From Ruminococcus sp. (lineage in GTDB: Bacteria; Bacillota; Clostridia; Oscillospirales; Acutalibacteraceae), in contig JAILPC010000130.1 in NCBI GenBank assembly GCA_024690465.1, forward strand, positions 1-37,227: a stretch of 37,227 nt of DNA, in the 5' to 3' direction. The translations under genes and the position numbers were made by a program. This document shows positions 26,785 through 34,554 of this stretch, one piece after another (within the stretch, counting starts at the first letter, position 1; every line of letters begins with the position of its first letter). The notes below the pieces were generated by a model. That model did not search any database. It saw only the letters and a program-made list of their open reading frames with translations, and was not told the DNA's origin.

Positions 26785-28224
26785 ATGGCAAATAATAAAA
26801 AAATGGTCGAGGCAATAACAGGTCGCGACGAGGACTTCGCAAAATGGTATACCGATATCGTAAAAAAAGCGGAGCTTATAGATTATTCCAGCGTAAAGGG
26901 CTGTATGGTTTTCCGCCCTTACGGCTACGCTATCTGGGAGAATATTCAGGCTGATATGGACAGGCGCTTCAAAGAAACAGGCGTAGAGAACGTATATATG
27001 CCGCTGTTCATTCCCGAGAGCCTCTTGCAGAAGGAAAAAGACCACGTCGAGGGCTTTGCTCCCGAGTGCGCGTGGGTAACAACAGGCGGCAGCGAAAAGC
27101 TCACCGAGCGCCTCGCCGTTCGTCCCACATCCGAGACTCTTTTCTGTGAGCATTACAGAAACGTTGTCGAGACCTACCGCGACCTGCCCAAGCTCTACAA
27201 TCAGTGGTGCTCGGTAGTAAGATGGGAAAAGACAACGCGTCCCTTCCTCAGAAATTCCGAGTTCCTCTGGCAGGAAGGCCACACGCTTCACGAAACTCCC
27301 GAGGAGGCAAAGGAAGAAACCCTCCGTATGCTCAAAGTATATGAGGACTTCTACCGTGAAACTCTCGCGATTCCCGCTGTTGTCGGCGAAAAGACCGAGA
27401 AGGAACGCTTCGCGGGCGCCGAGGCTACATACACAATTGAGCCGATGATGCACAACGGCGTTGCGCTTCAGGGCGGCACATCGCACTACTTCGGCGACGG
27501 CTTCGCCAAGAGCTTCGACATCAAGTTCCAGGGCAGAGACAACAAGCTCCACTATCCCCACCAGACTTCGTGGGGAGTATCGACAAGAATGATAGGCGCT
27601 ATCATTATGGTTCACGGCGACGACGACGGTCTCGTTCTTCCGCCTAAAATCAGCCCGATTCAGGTAGTAATCCTGCCTATCGCTATGCACAAAGAGGGCG
27701 TGCTCGACAAGGCAAACGAGCTCAAAGACGCGCTCAAGGATAAATTCAGAGTAAAGCTCGACGACAGCGATCACGCACCCGGCTGGAAGTTCTCCGAGTA
27801 CGAGATGAAGGGTGTGCCTGTAAGAGTTGAAATCGGTCCCAAGGATATCGAAAAAGGTCAGTGCGTTGTAGTACGCCGCGATAACCGTGAAAAGATTTTC
27901 ACGCCGATTGACAAGCTCTCAGAGACAATCGAAAAAACTCTTCAGGACGTACACGACGCTATGTACGAAAAGGCGCTTCAGAATATGAAAGACAAAACAC
28001 ACATTGCTCTCACGCACGACGAGTTTATCAATCTCGGCAAGGAGCAGGGCGGCTTCATCAAGGCTATGTGGTGCGGCGACAGCGCGTGTGAGGATAAGCT
28101 CAAGGAAGAGACAGGCGGCGTCAAAAGCCGCTGTATCCCCTTTGAGGAGGAGCAGCTCAGCGGCACCTGCGTATGCTGCGGCAAACCCGCAAAGCATATG
28201 GTATACTGGGGCAAGCAATATTAA
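26785..28224 (+). CDS. proS: Prolyl-tRNA synthetase, archaeal/eukaryote-like type
   Basis: 479 aa; [55 protein letters not shown]-terminal zinc-type domain ending YWGKQY. Confidence 0.96.
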   Translation: MANNKKMVEAITGRDEDFAKWYTDIVKKAELIDYSSVKGCMVFRPYGYAIWENIQADMDRRFKETGVENVYMPLFIPESLLQKEKDHVEGFAPECAWVTTGGSEKLTERLAVRPTSETLFCEHYRNVVETYRDLPKLYNQWCSVVRWEKTTRPFLRNSEFLWQEGHTLHETPEEAKEETLRMLKVYEDFYRETLAIPAVVGEKTEKERFAGAEATYTIEPMMHNGVALQGGTSHYFGDGFAKSFDIKFQGRDNKLHYPHQTSWGVSTRMIGAIIMVHGDDDGLVLPPKISPIQVVILPIAMHKEGVLDKANELKDALKDKFRVKLDDSDHAPGWKFSEYEMKGVPVRVEIGPKDIEKGQCVVVRRDNREKIFTPIDKLSETIEKTLQDVHDAMYEKALQNMKDKTHIALTHDEFINLGKEQGGFIKAMWCGDSACEDKLKEETGGVKSRCIPFEEEQLSGTCVCCGKPAKHMVYWGKQY

Positions 28225-28247
28225 TTCGCAATTCGCAATGCGCAATT
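28223..28247 (+). repeat. Intergenic repeat, 'AATTCGCAATT' type
   Basis: aattcgcaattcgcaatgcgcaatt between proS and metA. Confidence 0.6.
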
Positions 28248-28264
28248 AAAAAGGTGGTGAATAT

Positions 28265-29209
28265 ATGCCGATTAAAGTTCAGACAAACTTACCCGCAATA
28301 AAAATTCTCGAGAGCGAAAACATTTTCGTTATGCCCGAGGAGCGAGCTATGGCGCAGGACATTCGTCCGCTCAAAATTGTCATACTCAATCTAATGCCCA
28401 CCAAGGTTGTCACCGAGACACAGCTGTTAAGGCTGCTCGGCAACAGTCCGCTTCAGGTTGACATCGAGCTTCTTCAGATGGCGACACACAAGTCAAAGAA
28501 CACTTCGCGCAGACATCTGACAACATTTTACAAAACCTTTGACGAGATAAAAGACCAGAAGTTTGACGGAATGATTATCACGGGCGCGCCCGTTGAACAG
28601 CTCGACTTTGAAGAGGTCGATTACTGGGACGAGCTCTGCGAGATTATGGACTGGGCAAAAAAGAACGTCTACTCCGTGCTCCACATCTGTTGGGGAGCGC
28701 AGGCAGGACTTTATCACCGCTACGGAATACGCAAGTATGAGTTCAAGGAAAAGCTGTCTGGCGTATATGAGCACCGTATACTCAACCCTCTTCACCCGCT
28801 TATGAGAGGTTTTGACGACAAGTTTATGCTCCCCCACTCCCGTTATACGGGCGTTGTCGAGGAGGATATATATAACTACGAAAACCCGAAGCTGGAAATC
28901 CTCGCCAAGAGCGACGAAGCGGGTGTATCAATTATCGGCAAGAAAAACGGCAGAGCGTTCTATATTCTCGGCCACGCCGAGTATGACCGCGAAACACTCG
29001 CCAACGAGTATTTCAGGGACATCAACAAGGGACTTGACATCAAGGTTCCCGCCAACTACTTCCCCGATGATGACCCCACAAAGGACCCGCCTATGAAATG
29101 GCGCAGCAGCGCGAGCCTGCTGTTCTCGAACTGGCTCAACTACTACGTCTATCAGCAGACGCCGTACGACCTCGAGGACCTCAAGAAGATGTATGAGGAA
29201 CTGGATTAG
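28265..29209 (+). CDS. metA: Homoserine O-acyltransferase (MetA family)
   Basis: 314 aa; [84 protein letters not shown]. Confidence 0.96.
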   Translation: MPIKVQTNLPAIKILESENIFVMPEERAMAQDIRPLKIVILNLMPTKVVTETQLLRLLGNSPLQVDIELLQMATHKSKNTSRRHLTTFYKTFDEIKDQKFDGMIITGAPVEQLDFEEVDYWDELCEIMDWAKKNVYSVLHICWGAQAGLYHRYGIRKYEFKEKLSGVYEHRILNPLHPLMRGFDDKFMLPHSRYTGVVEEDIYNYENPKLEILAKSDEAGVSIIGKKNGRAFYILGHAEYDRETLANEYFRDINKGLDIKVPANYFPDDDPTKDPPMKWRSSASLLFSNWLNYYVYQQTPYDLEDLKKMYEELD

Positions 29210-29213
29210 TTTT

Positions 29214-29249
29214 AGCGGTCAGTGGTTAGTGGCTAGCGGTCAGTGAATG
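29214..29249 (+). repeat. Intergenic repeat, 'AGTGGTTAGTG' type
   Basis: agcggtcagtggttagtggctagcggtcagtgaatg directly downstream of metA. Confidence 0.6.
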
Positions 29250-29317
29250 TCGAGAACAAAAATATCGATAATTCAAACGTTTAGTTCCCGGACTAAATAT
29301 ATCCTATACTTAAAGCG

Positions 29318-29347
29318 AAGCCCAAAGGTTGCACAATCTTTGGGCTT
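29318..29347 (+). terminator. Terminator hairpin downstream of metA
   Basis: AAGCCCAAAG...CTTTGGGCTT 10-bp perfect stem. Confidence 0.6.
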
Positions 29348-29436
29348 AATTTGTTTATTCCGTTATTAATACAATCGTAACACAAAGTTCTCGGGTTAGC
29401 GAAGGTTTCTACCCGACCACAAATGACTGCTGCAGC

Positions 29437-29465
29437 AAATCCGCCGCGTAACACGCGACGGATTT
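29437..29465 (-). terminator. Terminator-like hairpin downstream of sigF
   Basis: AAATCCGCCGCG-TAACA-CGCGACGGATTT, 12-bp stem with one mismatch. Confidence 0.55.
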
Positions 29466-29496
29466 GTTGTTGGGAGATATATAAAAAGTCAGATTA

Positions 29497-30144
29497 TCAG
29501 CTTAGTTTCTGCCTTAGCAGCGAAAGTATTTTCTTTTCTCGGCGGCTTATCTGTACCTGCGTCATACCGAGCTCCTCGGCGGTTTTTGTCTGGGTTTTGC
29601 GCTGATAGTACCTCAGCTCGATTATCCTTTTGTCGCCGCTTTCAAGCGTTTTGATAACGTCTCTCAGCGCGAGCTTTTCCGTCAGCTTTTCGGCAATATC
29701 CTCAGTCGGGATTTCAATCTCTCTGTCGTCGCTTTCGGGAGTCAGCGAGAGCGGTATCCTGCTTGAATTGAGCGCGTCGTTCAGCTTTTCGACGTTTTCG
29801 CCGAGCCCTTGTGAAATCTCGTTGATACTCGGCTCACGTCCGTTTTTGAGCTGAAACGCTGTCGAAAACCGCTTTATCTTAAGCGACAGCTCCTTAAGGC
29901 TTCGGCTGACCTTGACCGTGCCGCCGTCACGGAAAAGCCGCTTTATCTCGCCGAGTATTACGGGTACCGCGTAGGTCGAGAGCCTGAGCCCAAGGTCGGG
30001 ATTGAAGTTTCTGACAGCTTTCACAAGCCCGAGACAGCCTGCCGAGTAGAGGTCGTCGTATTCAACGCCCCTGTCCTTAAAGCGCTTGCAGCAAGCTCTG
30101 ACAAGCCCGAGATTATCGCTGACACATTTGTCGTATTCATTCAT
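29497..30144 (-). CDS. sigF: Sporulation RNA polymerase sigma-F factor
   Basis: 215 aa; DDLYSAGCLGLVKAVRNFNPDLGLRLSTYAVPVILGEIKRLFRDGGTVKVSRSLKEL; gene order with spoIIAB/AA. Confidence 0.93.
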   Translation of the reverse strand: MNEYDKCVSDNLGLVRACCKRFKDRGVEYDDLYSAGCLGLVKAVRNFNPDLGLRLSTYAVPVILGEIKRLFRDGGTVKVSRSLKELSLKIKRFSTAFQLKNGREPSINEISQGLGENVEKLNDALNSSRIPLSLTPESDDREIEIPTEDIAEKLTEKLALRDVIKTLESGDKRIIELRYYQRKTQTKTAEELGMTQVQISRREKKILSLLRQKLS

Positions 30145-30575
30145 CTGAGCGGAACAATGCGCTTTTTGAGCGTTACGCTTGTGCCCTTCTGAGGCTTTGA
30201 GCTCACTTTGACGCTGTCAGTGAAGCTCTGCATAACGGCAAAGCCCAGTCCCGCGCGTTCCTCGCTCTCGGCTGTTGTGAACAGCGGCTGCATAGCCTGC
30301 TTTATGTCCTCGATTCCGACGCCTTTGTCACGGATTTTGATAATCACGTTGTTGTCGTCGGTGAGCTTTGCGTCTATGTAAATCATTCCGCTCCCGCGGC
30401 GGTAGCCGTGGACAATCGCGTTTGTCACAGCCTCGCTCACGGCGGTTTTGATGTCGGCGAGCTCGGTAATTGTCGGGTCCAGCTCCAGCACAAACGCCGC
30501 GACGGCGCTTCGTGCAAAGCTCTCGTTTGAGCTTTTGCTCATAAACTTAAGGTGCATTTCGTTAATCACATTCAT
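30141..30575 (-). CDS. spoIIAB: Anti-sigma-F factor / serine kinase SpoIIAB
   Basis: 144 aa; MKFMSKSSNESFARSAVAAFV, DIKTAVSEAVTNAIVHGYR, RDKGVGIEDIKQAMQPLFTT, GLGFAVMQSF. Confidence 0.93.
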   Translation of the reverse strand: MNVINEMHLKFMSKSSNESFARSAVAAFVLELDPTITELADIKTAVSEAVTNAIVHGYRRGSGMIYIDAKLTDDNNVIIKIRDKGVGIEDIKQAMQPLFTTAESEERAGLGFAVMQSFTDSVKVSSKPQKGTSVTLKKRIVPLR

Positions 30576-30874
30576 TTGAGCACCCCCAGTGAGCTTATTC
30601 CGCTGAGCTTAACGATTTTTGAGAGATTGTCGGGTATGTTGACAACCCTCAGATTTCCGCCGATAAGCCCTACCGAGCGATAACGCCCCATTATAAGCCC
30701 GATACCCGAGCTGTCCATAAAGCTCACCTTTGAAAAATCAAGCTCCAGTGTTTTCGGGCGCAGAGCGTTAACACGCCCGTCGATTTTCGTGCGGATACCC
30801 GCGGCACGGTTGTGGTCAATCTCGCCGCTGAGATACACCGTCAGCACATCGTCCTTAAAATCTGTATTTATCAT
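30572..30874 (-). CDS. spoIIAA: Anti-sigma-F factor antagonist SpoIIAA (STAS)
   Basis: 100 aa; LSGEIDHNRAAGIRTKID, LDFSKVSFMDSSGIGLIMGRYR. Confidence 0.93.
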   Translation of the reverse strand: MINTDFKDDVLTVYLSGEIDHNRAAGIRTKIDGRVNALRPKTLELDFSKVSFMDSSGIGLIMGRYRSVGLIGGNLRVVNIPDNLSKIVKLSGISSLGVLK

Positions 30875-30930
30875 AAAACCACCCAGTTATAATCTTTTAT
30901 TTTTTCAATCTTTAATTTTTTATATCAAAA

Positions 30931-30960
30931 AGCCTGTCCTCATTATACAGAGCACAGGCT
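30931..30960 (-). terminator. Terminator downstream of folC
   Basis: AGCCTGTCCTC-ATTATACA-GAGCACAGGCT with T run on the minus strand. Confidence 0.65.
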
Positions 30961-30975
30961 GAAAAGTTTGTCATA

Positions 30976-32244
30976 TTATGTTTTTCCTGAAATTTTCGGT
31001 CGGATTTCTCCCGCGAGATAGAGCGAACCCGCGATGACGAGTACCATCCCGCTTTTTTCGCAGAGCGAATACGCCTTGTCAAACGCTTTAAAAACGCTGT
31101 CAAACGCCTCGACTTCCCCAAAATTTTCCCGACACTCGTCGGCAAGCGCCTCAGCTGAAAGCGTTCGCGGGTTTTCTACAGGCACAGTAAAGACCGTATC
31201 GAACATACCTTGCAGCAGCTTCACCGAGCTTTTGCTGTCCTTATCGGCGAGCATACCGAGCACAAGAAGTCCTTTTTCGTCGCCGAAATACTTTTTGTAT
31301 GAATTGACAAGCGCTTCAATTCCGTCGGGATTGTGAGCGCCGTCGAGAATAACTGTCGGGTTTTCTCCCAGCAGTTCAAACCGTGCGGGATTGGTAGTTT
31401 CGGCAAAGCCGTTAATAATATTTTCGTCGCTGATACTGAGCTCTTTTCTGACCTGTTCAATCGCCGCGAGCGCTGTCTCGGCGTTCTCAATCTGATGACC
31501 GCCGAGAAGCTTCAGACTGAGCTCCAAGCCGTTATAGAGCAGCTCGGTGCCCGTGAGTTTTTCAGCGATTACTTTCAAATCAAGGTTTTCGCTCTTTACC
31601 AGGTTAACGTTCTTATCCGAGCATGTTTTTTCGATTACGTTCATCGCTTCATCTCTCTGAGGCGACGTGACGACAACCGAACCGCTTTTGATTATTCCAC
31701 ACTTCTGAGCGGCAATCTGCTCAATTGTATCGCCTAGCACAGCGGTGTGGTCGAGACCGATTTTTGTCAGAACCGTACACAGCGGCGGGTTAATCACGTT
31801 TGTACAGTCAAGCAGACCGCCCATGCCCGTCTCGAGGACAACCACATCGCAGTCGGACTCGCTGTGAATTAAAAACTCAAGAGCCATAACGTACTCAAAC
31901 TCGGTTATCACACAGCCCTCGTCACGGAGTTTTTCGACTAACGGAAAAGTCCTGTCAACGGCGTTTTTGAGCGTTTCCTCAGAAATCAGCTCGTTATTGA
32001 TTTGTATTCTCTCCCTGAAATCGACAATATACGGCGAGATAAACAGCCCTGTTTTATACCCCGCGTCGGTGAGCACGGAGCTTAAGAGCCGACACACTGA
32101 GCCTTTGCCGTTTGTTCCCGCGACGTGGATAAACCTGAGCTTGTCCTGAGGATTGCCGAGGATATCGAGAAACCGCGTTATCCTGTCAAGCCCGGGACGC
32201 GAGCCGAACTTGTCGAGGGAGTGGATTTTTTCCAGATAATTCAT
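30976..32244 (-). CDS. folC: Folylpolyglutamate synthase / dihydrofolate synthase
   Basis: 422 aa; FIHVAGTNGKGSVCRLLSSVL, SPYIVDFRERIQIN, ILDGAHNPDGI. Confidence 0.95.
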   Translation of the reverse strand: MNYLEKIHSLDKFGSRPGLDRITRFLDILGNPQDKLRFIHVAGTNGKGSVCRLLSSVLTDAGYKTGLFISPYIVDFRERIQINNELISEETLKNAVDRTFPLVEKLRDEGCVITEFEYVMALEFLIHSESDCDVVVLETGMGGLLDCTNVINPPLCTVLTKIGLDHTAVLGDTIEQIAAQKCGIIKSGSVVVTSPQRDEAMNVIEKTCSDKNVNLVKSENLDLKVIAEKLTGTELLYNGLELSLKLLGGHQIENAETALAAIEQVRKELSISDENIINGFAETTNPARFELLGENPTVILDGAHNPDGIEALVNSYKKYFGDEKGLLVLGMLADKDSKSSVKLLQGMFDTVFTVPVENPRTLSAEALADECRENFGEVEAFDSVFKAFDKAYSLCEKSGMVLVIAGSLYLAGEIRPKISGKT

Positions 32245-33059
32245 ATAAGTTCCTTATAAATTTCGTTTTTCTTGAAGCCTGTGGCGGCGGCAGCTTCTTT
32301 TGCCGCGTCGCTGACCTTTGAGCCCTCGTCAATGAGCTTTTGAGCGAGCTTCACCGCCTGTTCGAGCGTATATTCTTCGGCGCTTTCACTTGCCTTGCCC
32401 TCAAGCACAAGCACAATCTCGCCCTTGATTCCGCTGTCCGCTAAAACCTCGGCGGCGTGCTTTGTCGTTGTGCGGATAACTTCCTCGTGGATTTTGGTAA
32501 TTTCGCGCACAATGCTGAGCCTTCTGTCGCCGAAAAACGCGTACAAATCCTTCAGCGTTGTCGGGAGCTTGTGGGGAGCTTCATAAAAAATCATTGTCCT
32601 GCTCTCGTTTTTGAGAGCTTCGAGATGCTCCTTGCGGCTCTTTTTGTTGACGCTTAGAAAGCCCTCAAAACAGAACCTGCCCGTGCTAAGTCCGCTGACG
32701 GCAAGCGCCGACACAACAGCGCTCGGACCGGGCACAACCACGGTGGGGATTCCCTTCTGCTCACAGAGCTTGATTAAGTCCTCCCCCGGGTCGGAGATAC
32801 ACGGCATTCCCGCGTCGGTTACGACAGCGCAGCTCTCGCCCGAGAGAATCCTCTCGCAGATAATCTCTCCGCGCTCACGCTTGTTGTGCTCGTAGTAGCT
32901 TATCATCGGCTTTTTTATATCAAAATAATTCAGAAGTTTGAGCGTAACGCGCGTATCCTCAGCCGCGATAAAGTCAACCTCGCTCAGCGTTTCGACCGCG
33001 CGCGGCGACATATCCGACAGGTTGCCGATAGGCGTGCCCACAACATATAACTTACTCAA
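32241..33059 (-). CDS. rsmI: 16S rRNA (cytidine-1402 2'-O)-methyltransferase
   Basis: 272 aa; LYVVGTPIGNLSDMSPRAVETLSEVDFIAAEDTRVT, DAGMPCISDPG. Confidence 0.96.
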   Translation of the reverse strand: MSKLYVVGTPIGNLSDMSPRAVETLSEVDFIAAEDTRVTLKLLNYFDIKKPMISYYEHNKRERGEIICERILSGESCAVVTDAGMPCISDPGEDLIKLCEQKGIPTVVVPGPSAVVSALAVSGLSTGRFCFEGFLSVNKKSRKEHLEALKNESRTMIFYEAPHKLPTTLKDLYAFFGDRRLSIVREITKIHEEVIRTTTKHAAEVLADSGIKGEIVLVLEGKASESAEEYTLEQAVKLAQKLIDEGSKVSDAAKEAAAATGFKKNEIYKELI

Positions 33060-33774
33060 GGTAACCCTCCTTGTATTCGCCGTATATTTTTGTCATCTCG
33101 TCGCTTTCGATGTACAGCGTCGGCTCGGTGACGAGACCGCCGCGTTTTCCGCCGCGTCTGCCCTCAACGAGGAACAGCTTCGGGGCTTTGCCCTCACGCT
33201 GCTGCACAAAGCGTATGCGCTTTGGTTCGAGGTCATTCTGCCTCATAGAGCCGAGCACATCGGTGAGCCTTTCGGGACGCTGACACATTACGAAGCGTCC
33301 GCCGAACTGCAGGAGTTTTTTCGCGGCAGACGTCACGTCGTCAATCGTGCAGCTCTCCTCGTGGCGCGCGAGCAGCTTTTCGCCGTCGGGATTTTTGATA
33401 CCCGAGCCGCCGAGCTTGTACGGCGGATTGCACGACACCAGATCAAAACACCCGAACGGCACAACGCCCGCAAGCTCCCTGAGGTCGATGTTTTTTACAT
33501 CTATATTTTCAATGCCGTTGTGTTCAATACTGCGTCTGAACAGCTCACACGCTTCACTCTGAATTTCAACGGCGGTAATGTCGATTGTCCTGTCGTTTCT
33601 CGTCCACAACAGCGGAATTGTTCCGCAGCCCGCGCCGAGGTCAGCCGCCTTTATACCCTTTGCGGGCGCTGAAAAATCCGCGAGCAGAATGGTATCTGTG
33701 GAAAAATGATACATATCGTCAACGAATATCCCTATTCCGCCGCCGAGCGGTTCGAGCCTTTCACCTTTTGCCAT
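33052..33774 (-). CDS. tRNA1(Val) adenine-37 N6-methyltransferase-like (TrmN6/YfiC)
   Basis: DLGAGCGTIPLLW SAM-binding, LVSCNPPYKLGGSG NPPY motif; start MAKGERLEPLGGG at 33774. Confidence 0.88.
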   Translation of the reverse strand: MAKGERLEPLGGGIGIFVDDMYHFSTDTILLADFSAPAKGIKAADLGAGCGTIPLLWTRNDRTIDITAVEIQSEACELFRRSIEHNGIENIDVKNIDLRELAGVVPFGCFDLVSCNPPYKLGGSGIKNPDGEKLLARHEESCTIDDVTSAAKKLLQFGGRFVMCQRPERLTDVLGSMRQNDLEPKRIRFVQQREGKAPKLFLVEGRRGGKRGGLVTEPTLYIESDEMTKIYGEYKEGYLE

Positions 33775-33827
33775 AATCCTCAATCCTCAAATCCTTAAAT
33801 CCTCAAATATTATAACAGACAAAACAA

Positions 33828-33857
33828 AAAACGGCAAGGCGCAAGCCGAGCCGTTTT
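33828..33857 (-). terminator. Terminator downstream of ferredoxin gene
   Basis: AAAACGGC-aAGGCgcaaGCCga-GCCGTTTT; T run on minus strand. Confidence 0.7.
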
Positions 33858-33872
33858 GTCTGTATGTATGTA

Positions 33873-34043
33873 TCAGCCTTCCTGAGGAGCGCTTACGGGG
33901 CAAGCGTCAGCACAAGTACCGCAATCGATACAAGCGTCAGCGTCGATAACATATTTGCCATCGCCCTCGGAAATAGCGCTTACAGGGCACTCATCCGCAC
34001 AAGCACCACACATAATGCAATCGTCATTAATTACGTATGCCAT
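33873..34043 (-). CDS. 2[4Fe-4S] ferredoxin
   Basis: 56 aa, MAYVINDDCIMCGACADECPVSAISEGDGKYVIDADACIDCGTCADACPVSAPQEG: two CxxCxxCxxxCP clusters. Below the ORF-track length cut-off. Confidence 0.95.
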   Translation of the reverse strand: MAYVINDDCIMCGACADECPVSAISEGDGKYVIDADACIDCGTCADACPVSAPQEG

Positions 34044-34285
34044 TAGATGAACCTCCTTAAAGTATTAATATAATTGTATCATAAATTTCTCAAAATGCAA
34101 TAGGTTAGCTCTGTCTAATACGTGTTTTTTTATATTTCCGCAAAAAACAGCTGTTTTTCAAACAGTTTTCAGTTTAATTATGAGAATACGCCGCGGATAA
34201 CCTATAAACGTCACAAAATCGTATTTTTGTAAAAGCTCACCAAATACGAGCCTTAATTATTGTATAAAAACGCACTAAAAATTGC

Positions 34286-34315
34286 TTGCAATTGATATTT
34301 TAGTTATGGTATAAT
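34286..34315 (+). promoter_or_regulatory. Candidate promoter for the beta-helix surface protein
   Basis: TTGCAA (34286-34291), 18-bp spacer, TATAAT (34310-34315). Confidence 0.55.
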
Positions 34316-34340
34316 TATTATGGTATATTTTCTGTATACT

Positions 34341-34554
34341 TGTAATCGTATATCGACGCGTAATATACGATTACAGATTAATCGGGCAAACGCCCTTGTG
34401 TCCTGCCCTTAACGGCAAGCGGTATGCGATATGGAATTTGAAATATAATTATTGTTTTAATCTTTCTTCGCTCGGTCAGATATTGCGGACTTCGGCACAA
34501 ACCGATTAATTATTCGAAAAACTAAAAGAAAATTAAGAAAGGAATGATATTCCA
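34341..34554 (+). promoter_or_regulatory. Structured 5' leader (candidate cis-regulatory RNA)
   Basis: 13-bp perfect hairpin 34341-34375 (TGTAATCGTATAT/ATATACGATTACA); long-range pairing ATTAATCGG (34377-34385) with CCGATTAAT (34502-34510); internal GGGC-AAAC-GCCC hairpin; SD AAGGAATG just before ATG. Confidence 0.45.

Noticed and set aside
26764-27774. 336-aa minus-strand ORF antisense to proS
   Set aside because: Fully overlaps an unmistakable proS; composition is a shadow of GC-biased codon usage, with no recognisable domains.
28224-28265. SAM/T-box riboswitch upstream of metA
   Set aside because: Only ~40 bp between proS and metA, occupied by a short repeat and SD; no room for a riboswitch.
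32938-33672. 244-aa plus-strand ORF
   Set aside because: Antisense to rsmI and the TrmN6-like gene; no domain motifs.
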